DNA of 64,000 nucleotides from Pomphorhynchus laevis (lineage: Eukaryota; Acanthocephala; Palaeacanthocephala; Echinorhynchida; Pomphorhynchidae). The notes under the pieces were generated by a model that did not search any database, was not told where the DNA came from, and saw only the letters and a program-made list of their open reading frames with translations. Below, piece by piece: positions 36,171 to 47,800 of the stretch. Numbering within the stretch: position 1 is the first letter of the stretch; each line of letters begins with the position of its first letter. The position numbers and the translations under genes were made by a program. The stretch lies in assembly GCA_012934845.2 (NCBI GenBank), contig WNNJ02000350.1:1-64000 (forward strand), read 5' to 3'.

Positions 36171-36255
36171 CCAATATGACCCATTGCCGCCTCTCGGCGT
36201 TTGGGAAAAAGAAAATTACAAATATACAAATCCAGAAACTGGTTCATTGGAATAA
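35707..36255 (+). CDS. PLE reverse transcriptase palm fragment with foreign tail
   Basis: 182 codons hold the RT palm: GTSIFRQVKGVPMGGNSS, FRYIDDICVFNSNDFYS, then the thumb start. After HEHSCKPYNI near 36170 the sequence leaves the PLE consensus seen at 60840 (AYHI then KYNTLNNDILRIATI). It continues as QYDPLPPLGVWEKENYKYTN and PETGSLE before TAA at 36253. This tail is GC-richer and reads like another protein's exon. Confidence 0.65.
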   Translation: MDKIELIESLNILINQNYLKVGTSIFRQVKGVPMGGNSSPIIADLFLSFIEYEFVHNCVKTKSKQYKDMKYMFRYIDDICVFNSNDFYSISEHIYPESLILNKTNINDKEGVYLDMNIKLTLTKTTINLYRKDDIFKFTRNIFLHEHSCKPYNINQYDPLPPLGVWEKENYKYTNPETGSLE

Positions 36256-39150
36256 TATACCTGATCCAAATTAAATAATTTGGCTTAATTAAACAGATAA
36301 AACTAGAATCATGGTTAAACGTGTCAGTTAGCTTATTTAATTTGTGATAATATGATGCTATTTTTAATAAATTGCGAAGCAGTGCAGGTGTTTTCGATGT
36401 ATTAATATTAATCTCCAGATTTCAGCAACTCAGACCTACTGAATTACCAAAACTATGTACAATATTAGTTTTTGATCATTTACCAAGTCTAAATAAATAA
36501 AAAAATAAACATTTCAAAGAGGCAATGCCTCTTTAAGTAAAATAAAATCATTTACTGCTGATAGCATCAAATATTTAAGCTTCTTGTCATAGCCTATGGA
36601 ACGATCTTACTCTTCACCAAATTTTCGTTAGCTAATATTTAATCGGATTGGACATACAACTGCGGCCATTCGATTAATTTTCAACTTTTGTTGAAGCTTT
36701 TAACTTTTATTGATCAAAAAATAATCATTGGAAAAATTAATTGTAAATAAATGTTTTCTTATAATTAAATTTTTTTATTAATTATATAATTATAATATAT
36801 AAATTATATATTGTAAAATTAATTGTTGATATATTTTTTAATTGTTAAAAAAGTTAATACGATATTTCACTTTGATATTTATGATCAGATAATTTTTCCA
36901 TTAAATTTATTGATTGAGACATCAGAACAAAATATAACATGGAGCAATTTTATAAAATTTAAACCGAAAAACATTATTTTAATCAACAATTATGCAAAGG
37001 ATAACCGTCCTGATGAATCCATCATTGTTGCATAGTTATCTAAATTAGAGATAAGTTGCGCAAATACCATCAAATGAAAAATAGTTTTAATTTTTAACAG
37101 TTATAATGACAGTAAATTATTGTCTTATATTAAATGAAAATGGCGAGTACTTTATTATAGCGACTTAAACTATTTGTTCACCGCCATGCTAACTACAGAG
37201 AGTTCTGCTCAAAGCATAATTTAACGCACAAGAGTCTACCCCTGTAAATTTTATCAGAAGATTAGCTTCTTCCGACATTTTAATGACTTTCTTACAAAAA
37301 TAGATATGTTGCCAATTCACTGATTTGTCCGTTCACTGCAGCAATAATAAAGTAAAAGTTGTGTAGCTTCGATAAACTTGTTTAAAATATCAATATTCTA
37401 TCAAAAAATAAAATTGGCATTTGCTCATTTTAGAGCGTAATCCAGCTATAACTAATGAACAGTTAGAGCTAATTCATTCAGCTAACACAGTCATCTCCGC
37501 GATAGATTTCAAAATAGTAGTATTAAAAATAGTAATAGACTATTAAACATTGTAGTTTAATCAATAATAGTCAATTCAATATTAATTAAGGTAGAATAAT
37601 CTTATTTTACAAAAAGGATTTTATTAAAAATAAATAACTGTATTTTTTCGCTGAAATTAAAATAACTTATTTTAATGGAATTTAGTTATCTACCTTTATC
37701 TTCTGTAATTTATTTTATCTACCTCTACATATCTAAGACAGTACACGAAATGTGCAAATTCAGAGTCATTCATTAAAATTTTAATATTACAATATTTAAT
37801 ATTACAATATTTAATATTTTAATATTTTTTAATATTTAAAATATAATATTGATCATGTGTAGTATCAAGTATTTCCAACTAATTCATGAAAATGTATAAA
37901 GATAACCAAATGTGAAAGATAATCAATTGTGAAATTGGTTATAATTGTGAAAGATAGCCAAAATATTGTTAAGGCAGATTCGACTTTACCATTAAAATTT
38001 TCAAATTTTATATTTTATATTCAGCTGTATGCATTAACTCGCATTTATTAACACATATTTATATGTGTGGTATTGACATCTTATTTTTGTGTCATCCTGC
38101 AATGTATACAAGTTATGAAAACGTGATATTGTATCTCAATACTTAAAACGTCTGGTTACCTACCTGTGTTCAGTTAAATGGGTAAAGATATGAAAATGTA
38201 AAAAGTCCACATTAATATCACTAAATAGCCATCATTGTTCATGATAATGAAACATTATGTAAGCTCATAAGATTATAAGTTCAAAACGCAAATAATAAAT
38301 ATTTGCAAATGTTTTTGAATGCATGATCTACTTGCTGAAATATCGCAATTTAACACATCATATATTTCTTAAGAAAATAATATTATTCCCTTTTTACTAA
38401 AAATTGCAATTATGCAATTATGCAAATTTATAATTTATAAATTAACAAATTAATTACATATTATTATTTAATTAATTATTAATTATTAATTTATTATAGT
38501 TATACTGCAAATACATTGTAAAAAATCTAAACTTAATTCAATAAAATTAAGACCATGAAATAGAGAGATAGCAAACTGAGAATACTTTTTTACTTATTTT
38601 TCGAATACCTATTTAATTTTTATAAAATAATTGGAAAAAAGTTTTGTTCTATATTAATTAACAATAATGTGTTAATTTTCGAAAGCAACTTTAATGATTC
38701 ATTGACATCATTATGCTATACACATGAAGCAAGAAACTTACTCGAATTTTTTAATCTATTTCTTATATGATTGCTTATCATGGAAGTGATTATTGACTGC
38801 AAGACGCGGCATTCCTTCGTTCATATTTTATAATAGACTTTGTTGACTAATTAATTGGTTTATCATCAAGATTCGATTACAATTCAAGTGTTGCAATTGT
38901 AATACTGCAATTTGGGATAATACATTTTATGCTTGTAAAATTACCAGTTAGATATATGAACTATTAAACTGTCTAAAATGTGAACTTTATCCTGGTAATC
39001 TTTTCAACAAAATCCTTCTTGGAAAACAATGTATACTAGATAAAACTTGGCATAAAATACCTTATACGAGCAATACAGATTCGTGAATGGTGGACTTAAT
39101 TTACAATTTAGATATAATTATAAATTTTAACGATAATATTAATATTAAGT
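36256..39150. other. AT-rich intergenic DNA, no feature seen
   Basis: I scanned both strands and found no exon with homology I recognise. A short minus-strand start near 37280 (MSEEANLLIKFTG) is open but unsupported. Confidence 0.4.
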
Positions 39151-39620
39151 TAATATGCATGTGCAGTCATAATTGCAATTTAAATTATGATGCCTGTATT
39201 CTGAACGCTGATTTAATTCTATTATAAGCTAAAAGCAGTATGCTATATTTCAGTATTAGTGGACCTCAGCAGCTACTAATCTACAATCTACGTTTCACGT
39301 TTCGATCCTTTTAATGTTGACTGATCGTCAGCCAGCATTAAAAAGACCGAAACGTGAAACGATACTGATCCACTGATCTACTGAAACGCTACTGATTTAA
39401 TACGTATGTATTGGATCAGTAGCATTTAGTTAATATGCATGTGCAGTTATTTTTACTATTGAAATAAATTAACGACTTCATTCTTCACTTTGACTCCTAT
39501 ATTTTTAAGCCAACATCAGTACGCTACATTTTAGTAATGGTGAACCTCATCAGCTGCTGATACAATACCAACGCTTCGTTTTTGGTTCTTTAAATGTTGA
39601 CTGGCGATCTGACGAGTCAA
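39150..39620. repeat. Family B repeats, two copies, one with inverted core
   Basis: 39420-39620 is colinear with 2640-2850 (ATGTGCAGTTAT, GCCAACATCAGTACGCTACA, AACCTCATCAGCTGCTGAT, TACCAACGCTTCG). 39150-39360 is partial and includes GTTTCACGTTTCGATCCTTT facing GACCGAAACGTGAAAC. It ends about 85 bp beyond the FCHO stop codon. Confidence 0.5.
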
Positions 39621-39704
39621 GTGAAGTCAAGTTAAATTATAAATCTGTAATATTGTTCCGAATATTAATGATAATTAAAGCCTTTTATGAATCCTATGAG
39701 CATT

Positions 39705-41851
39705 CTAATTTGAAGAACTTGTACAAACATATGGCGCCAAGTATTTGCGGAACATTTGTTCGGAAACAAGATCTTAAAATTTGTTTTCAAATCAAGGCAA
39801 TGTGGAGCGGAAGAACGAAATAAAAAATATTAGCAGAATTCGACTTACCTACTGTAACCTTATAACAAAGATGTTTGACCTTGTAGACGTTTCTTGTTAT
39901 ATCGCACAATTGAAAATGCACAGATGACTCACCGAACGGCTTCATTAATTCGCTGGATAGAAATGTCTTTCTTGTTAATCGAAAGCTAACACGTATAGCT
40001 GATAGGTTCTTTTTTCGAAGAGTTGTAAATTTTATTATATGGGAATCACCAGCACCTATTGCTTGATCATCATTTATTCTACATTCCAGTATTTCATCGA
40101 AAGCAATGTCGGCGAAGGAATAATCTCCCTCCTTTGACATTAATTCGCTTAAATCTATGTTGATTAAGCGTATACGGACATGAGTTAAACGATCTAGTGC
40201 AGTGAATTCAATGTAATGAGTATATCCGTCGTCTGGAGAGTGATAATTAACGTAAATCCATTTGTCGATCGGGATTATTGGGCACTATTTTTGCGCGAAG
40301 AAAAACATCATAATTCAAATCAAACTTGCTACATACTTTGTATTTCATCAGATTCAAATTAACAAAGTTAGAATTATTAGGATTCTTGCTGCCTAAAATG
40401 TTGTTCAGCTTGTCAATTCGCAAATCATATCTTCTCACGTCAGAACTAACAATCGCATTTCTAAATACATTCATCGACAACTAGTTTACATATTGAACTA
40501 GTAAAATACAGCTTTGTACGTTTAAATACAAAAGTTTAGTTTTTTTTGTTTAAATTTAATGAAACTCGTTTCAGCTTAAATAACAAAATGCATTTAGATA
40601 TAAATACGGAAGAATTCAGACGATTTAAACCGTCTAAATTCAAATATCCAATTAAAAGTGATGAAATATATTTAATGATATTAAATTAATAATTTAATAT
40701 AATTAACTAGCATGATCAAGTTACTCTGACTTCCGTGATACATAAGAACGTTGTATTTAAAGTTATGTTTTAAACACAATTTATCACTTAGCCTATCAGT
40801 AATTGCACACGTTACTATGTGTGTAACATTGCCTAACTAGAATTTGGCCATATTGATTTAACTTTATTTCCCAAGCAATTTATATATGCTATAACAAACT
40901 GAATCCGTTGAGATATTTATAATTGTCATATTAATAAAACGATAGATTTTAATATATAAATGAAATAAAATATTGTATATCTTAAGATAAAAAATTAATA
41001 ATAGTCTGATATTTTTGGATCAATGATTAACCTGGACGTGATTATATGTAGTAAACAATAAATATGAAATTGGTCAATCATAATTAATTTTCAATCTAAA
41101 AGCCTAAAGATAGTTACAAAACCTATAGATATGAGATTTAAGAAAATCTTGTAACTTGATATTTAAGTACAGTTTAGGTGTAAATTATGTTTTTCTAACA
41201 CAATTTAGGATAGTAAAAGAGACAACAAGATAATTTAATGAAAATTTATTATTATAATTCATTATTAAATTCTAGTTATATTACTAGCTTTGCTGAAAGC
41301 ATATTCTGTTTGTGATTTTTATTATCATAAAAAATTAGACAAACTTTTAATTGAAAGTTATTAATTCATGTAAATATGTTCAATAATGTAATGTTCAATT
41401 TGTAAACATTTTTGAATTTTTAAAATATAAATATTAGTAATCACAAAATACGCTGGTATGGTTTGACTAATAAACTTACAGCGACACCAGCTTTCGGTTG
41501 ATAAAAATTTTTGATGCATTCTGTAAGCCGCTCAACTCAAAAGTAAGCGGATGGCTTATGTTGCTTGCTTGGAACGATATTACAAGAGCACCTTTCAAAT
41601 CACCACTATTGAAAATAGAGTTGCTTATATTTTTATATCTAAAAATATGTTTGATACCTTTCGCTAACTGCTTCTATAATTCCTACTTCGAATTCGACCG
41701 CTTCACAATTAGACAGTATAATTTGACAAAAATTATCAGTAGGAGTGGGTGATAAAACTGGAGAAGTATAACAAGATGAAAATTCCCCATCACTTTCACA
41801 AATTGATGATGCTCGAGAAAAGCTAGTATTACCCCATGGGTCGCTGTTATT
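39705..41851 (-). CDS. FCHO: FCHO exons 14-18: DPW motif and mu-homology domain
   Basis: Exon 14 (41851-41658) has NNSDPWGNTSFSRASSI, LSPTPTDN and the mu-domain start VEFEVGIIEAVSER. Exon 15 (41638-41480) has YKNISNSIFNSGDLKGALVI and HPLTFELSGLQNASKIF. Exon 16 (40460-40252) has NFVNLNLMKYKVCSKFDLN and PDRQMDL, against FCHO 'YYNVDVLKYQVSS' and 'TTDLRV'. Exon 17 (40232-39849) has DGYTHYIEFTALDRLTHVRI and SSVHFQLCDITRN. Exon 18 ends SEQMFRKYLAPYVCTSSSN. Introns 14/15 and 16/17 are each 19 nt in this model; without them the frame breaks twice. Confidence 0.8.
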
Positions 41852-44800
41852 CTTAACTCGTATAATCAATACGTGAAAATTTCCTCATATTAAATTCATT
41901 TGGACTTTTTAATAAAGAAAAAAACTTTTAAAACGAAACGATATACCTCGTTCCTAGCAGATCAAATAGTTGATTAAAATACTATAGTTACATTAAAAAA
42001 TGTTTATGTAAATACTTGAAAAAATCGATAAGCAATCGATTGTTTTCATCAATCAATTCCAATAATCGATATATACCTTAATACTAATATTGTATTCAGG
42101 AAACAAGCAAGAATAATTTGAATAATACAGAATAGATACTCAAAAGTATAAATTCTACTTCGAATTTTAATAATATTTTTGAAATATATATCTAGACGGA
42201 CGCGGAATGTAATTGTCAAGGGACTTACGTCAGAAGATGATGAGAAAGAAGTTCATATTTTACTAAAATAGTTTGATCTCAGCTCAATTGAGATCAAAAC
42301 ACCAAATTTTGCCATCTATCGACTACTACAGAAGATGTGCCACCGTTTTTATGCATTACACAATTTCTATCTGTAATCCAAAAAAGTAATTAGTCAAAAA
42401 TTACGAACAAATCATGTGTGACATTCAGTCTACGTGCCACCAGCCCTCTCGAAAGAAGACCGTACTCATGAATACAATCTGCGTCGGCTCCCAATAACGA
42501 CCCAAGCAAAAAATCTAATCCAACGCTTTGCCATTCGACATGGTCGCATCGTGTCAATATCAAAATCCACGTTGAATTCGTCAAACGAATGACTATCACC
42601 TATTCATCATATTTATAATGTCCGAAACGGCAAGTTATAAAGTTCTAAGTGGCATGCTACTTGCTCGAGGTAGCCGTTTTAGCAGTGTTGTCATCTATCT
42701 CGACCTTTTAGCAACCTTTGATATAATTAACCACTCACTTCTTCTATCTTTCCTTCATCATACCTCTACGAACGCACCTTTTCCGTCCGTTTTGGCTTAA
42801 CCTTTTTAAGTCCATCTAATCTTACAAGCGCCGTTCCTCAAGGATCTGTACATGGCACTATTCTTTCAACTTTTCTTGCTAGTGTATGTCACACATAACT
42901 CAATCCTTTGGTTTTCACATCATGCAATTTACAGATGACATCCTTCTATATTCTCATTCACGCTCCTTCAATATCGGTGATCTTGCCTTGTGCTCCACAG
43001 AATGCTTAATCGCAGTTGACAATTACCTTAATTCAATTTAGATAATCATTAAATACGAAACATCTAGGGTCTTTTGGCTTACTCCCCCTCAGCGTAATAT
43101 TTATTTCTTCCCTTACATCTTGATGGTAAGTCTCTTCCAATCTTCGACCATTTGAAATTTCTTGGTGTATCTTTTGATAACAATTTTACTTTTGCACCTT
43201 TAGTCGCAAAAAGGTTCGTTCACGCTATTTTCTTCTCCGTGACATTTGACATATTCGTAGAATTGTTAATCCGCACATATGCAGACAACTTATTTTCGCG
43301 CTTATCTTCCCGCAACTGAACTATTGTCTCAGTTTACTATTCACTTACATGAAACCTTACTACGTAATTTTCAACTCATTATCCACACAGCCGCTCGTAT
43401 CTTATTACGCAACAGACGTTTTGATCACATTTCTTGTCATTTATTGATTCTCAATTAGCCTTGCATTTCTCAAAGCGTCACTGTACGCTTACTATTTCCT
43501 GTATTTTGTTTTCGTGCGTCAGGCTAACAATCTTATTTAAAACTTGCTTCCTACGACTCAGTCCATATATCTTTTCTAACTATACGATCAAATCACACAA
43601 GTCTCTTAATCATTCCTAGATATTGAACCGGCCTCCGCTCATACCATGTTTCTGCGTCACTAGCATGGAATTACAAACCCATTGACATTCACTATTCTTC
43701 CTCCTTTCACACCAAGTAATAAGAAAAACAGACTTAAAAATATTAAAAAAGATATGTATATAAATGAACGATTAGAAATATTAAAACAACTTTTAAGTGA
43801 TAATAAGCTAAAAGATCTTTATGTAAATATAAGAAGTTTTTCTAAAGATATCATTTGTTCAATAAATCAAAAATTAATTAACGACTTTGATAGGCTAAGT
43901 TGTATAATAGAAAGTTATTGTAATACAAAATACTATAATCGTACAATAAATGTTAATAATAACAATAGAAAATATACATTAACCATAAACTTCATTAATA
44001 AATGTATAGATAACATAAATATAGCCGGACTTTTAAATAATTCTAAAAGTAAAGAAATAATAGGATCAGATTTAAGTAAATATATTCCTAAAATAAGGTA
44101 TAAACTCCTACCACCATTAGGACGAAAAATTTGTAATTATAATAAAGAATTGAAATCAATATGTAACGATAATATTAGAAACATAATGGAAACAGAATGC
44201 AATTGCAAAAGTCTTAGTTTTGATAAAATAAATGAACATATATGCAATCATAATCTAGAATTAATTGAAAACAATGAATTAATGAAAATAGATCTTTATG
44301 TCTTAGAGATCTTAAAAGATCTTTACAACAATGAAAGATTGATAAATCAAAGATTAATAAATCAAAGATTAATTAACAACAATGAAATGTAAAATACTAT
44401 ATTCGGACAAAGCATGTTAACAATGAAAACATTAACGTAGAATTATTATTTATCTTATTATTGATAATCTTATGGATAATCAAAATATCTATTATTAATA
44501 ATAAATAATAAATAAATAAGATAAATAATAAATTAATAAATAATTATTATCAATAGTTATTACATTATTATCAATGTATAAAATATAAAATTTATTGATG
44601 CTTGTCAATTCTTAATGTTCAAAAGTGTGATGTCATCTTTTTGTGATGCTTGTCAATTATTTATCAATATTTTAATATCAAATTGAATTATTAAATGGTT
44701 GTTCTACATTTTATCTGCGAATTAGTATTTATCTTTTAATAGCAACTTTGCAATTAGAAAACAATTTTATAAAACTTTTAATAAGTTGTAACGTTACAAC

Positions 44801-47800
44801 TTTAATATTTTTACTTAAGGTCCATAATTTAGTTTACACCTCAATAGCAATACCGTTTAAAATTTGAAGGTTAGAAAATCATCTGAAAAAATACAGACAA
44901 AATAAAAATAAAATCTGAAATCAATCAAATTTATTTTTATTAAAAAACGATTATTCGTAATCGTTTCATTGATAAAACGATTTAATGTAGACATCTGATC
45001 AAATTTACATAAATGTTCAATCGAATGTATAACAAATTTCATTTTTATCATCTTTTTATTATTTAATCTTAATTTTACTGAAACCGAAATTCTAAATAAT
45101 CATAAAAATAAGTTTTAATTTTAAAAATTGAAATTGCTTGAAATTTAAATAGCATCCTCTTATCTATAATAGGTAAAATGGTCTTAAAAGCCGTAATAAA
45201 CAGAGATTTATTGTTTCTACAACAAGATTAAAATGCGATAAGCTCAAATATTTACCATAGCGACATTATTAAAGACATCAGGAGTAGTGCTGGTAGTCTC
45301 TAAGTGAAAGTAGTCTCTTTCACTTTGATCAAAATTAGTCGATGTTAAATCCAAATTTGTATGTTGTGGACACAACGTTTCGTCACTGCCAATCAGTGAT
45401 GCCCGTTTGTCTGCAGCTAAAAAACAAGTCAATAAAGTTAGGAATGTTAAAATAAAATAATTTGATAAAATAAAATGAAATTCGATGATAAAAATTAAAC
45501 AATTTCTTCATGTTCAATGGACTTGAATCTACAAATTTAAATATAATCTCGGTATGTAACGCCGGATGTTTTACAGTCTAAGTTAATAAATGTAAATATA
45601 ACTCAACTTACATTAACGTACATTTGATAAATAAAAAATTCGTTTGAAACATCACTATAAAAGATCGAAATCCACAAGAGTAAAAAAATAAATGTTGATC
45701 TGTATTAATAAAAAATTAATAAAATTCATTCTATAAAAATACCGATAAAATGTGTTCTTTGAACTAAATATCCCATTTAATATTATGATATCAGTAACAT
45801 TAGAAAGATAATCATTTATCTTTTAATCATCAGCAAAACGCTTTTGTAATCCCTCCATGAGTTGATAGCAGCTAATAGTTTAAAGAGTAAAAAATTCGTA
45901 TTATTTGTTCCAATTTTATATTTTGGAAAAATCGCATTAACGTTTATAGTCCAAAAAAGTCACTTACAATTGTGATATTCCTCAGTAACCGGTGTACAAG
46001 GCGCTGTTTTGATAGACAAAGGTTTCACTGACCTGTAAGCTAAAAGTAAAATAGCAAATGAAGCTTTATAATAAATACATACTCCGGGTAGTTCAACGTT
46101 AAAAACGGAGCTGCAGATGCTGATCGGCTTGGATCAGTCTATAAAACAAGCAAATATTTTCTAAATATTACAACAGGCAAAACAAATACATAGATGTCCC
46201 TTCGCGTTGGAAGATGTTTTGAGAATAAATTCTTTATCGATTGCAGAGCTTCGTCAGATTTATAATTTGAATCAAACTGAGAAGCAGGCTTTATATCAAT
46301 ATGAAGCTTTGACAATTCTTCTTCGTCTAAACGAAGAAGAATACATCAAATCAAATTTAAAGCATCTCTCATGAAAATCGAAACGAAATGTTCAAATTCG
46401 ATTTCGAAATGTTCAAATTCGAAATGTTCAAATATGAATTTTTAGAATTTATATAAATTGATTACCAGATAAGAAAATCCAAAATTTATTAGAACTAAAA
46501 ATTGCTTAAAGGGTTCAATGCTAATATATTAACAAATTAATATTTATTGTTAATATATTAAAATTTATTATTAATAAACACTCATTGAACATTAATTGTA
46601 AATTCATTAAAACGTCATTGGGCTTTCAGATTTAAAATTGAGACCACAAGTACGAAACATTAGCTTCTACTTTACTTAGTGATATCAGTGACTATCAAAA
46701 TACCCAATTGAAAGTTTTTAATTAATGAGAACCATCATATTAAGAAAGTTCTCTTTTAATTAATTTTGATTATAAAATAATATGCTTGAAATTAAATGGC
46801 TCTGCGCTCTTCGAAAATCTTATCTCTTTCAAGAATTCGTTTTTGCTTGTATAGGCAAGGAAATCAATTTGAATGTTCAAGCTTCGCGAATTCTTATGCA
46901 AAAACAGCGAGTTCTAACTTAACTTCTAAACTATAACTCAATTAATTAACTGTGAGTCGTGCAGTTTTTAATTTTGACAGTTTTTTTTATAATCAGATTT
47001 TTTATATTTTATAAGTATAATATTTAGAAATATAAGAAATATTTGTTTAAGTGATTTATTTATTGAATTAAGTATTTAGTTGGGTAAATTCGCCTAAAAA
47101 TAGAACAAAATAAATAAATGCTTGACGTATAATTCCACGGTGACGATATCTTTCAGGTTACTCAATCATTTCTAATGAGAAATACAGACATTTATTTGCA
47201 TTTTAATAATACTTTATGAGAAGTTATGAGATTCGAGAAATTCAAAAAGACGTTCCTCCTGATGACCTCTAATTCATATTCTGATACAACTTCTGTTATT
47301 TATTAGTCAATTCATAAAAATTACTTTTATTTTAAATTTCAATTTTTTTAACTTGATTTAAATTATAGAAAATCTAAAAACAATTATTAATTTTATTATT
47401 TAATTATTAAATTTTGATTTAGCATTATTATGTTTTGTTTAGTTTATAATTATATTAAATACGTAGACTCAGATAGCTGATTTAATTTGTTCTACTGGCA
47501 TGTTATTATTAACCAGTGGACTTTGTTTTCCCGGTAATATGACTTCTCTCCGAAATACTAAATCTATGTATTATTGTTTACGACTTTACTATTATTTTTA
47601 CTTATTTTCAAACAAGTTTGATGAATTATTAATTCTTAAAAAAGGGAGAAGTTTGCATCCCAAGGTGTTTACACTTTAAAATGTAAACTGCTTCACGTGA
47701 TCACGTTTAAGAGACTAGGTAATGGTCAATAGCTAGGTCGCGTATCGCGTGGAGTGTAGGCGGTAGATCTTTATGGATCTTGTTCCAGCCTGCAACCGCC

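Noticed and set aside
37200-37300. Possible first exon of TP53RK on the minus strand (MSEEANLLIKFTG)
   Set aside because: No match to the kinase N-lobe motif (GAEA...KhR) and no further exons.
42390-42599. Minus-strand frame as a further FCHO exon
   Set aside because: The plus strand reads as LINE ORF1, and FCHO phases already join exon 13 to exon 14 without it.
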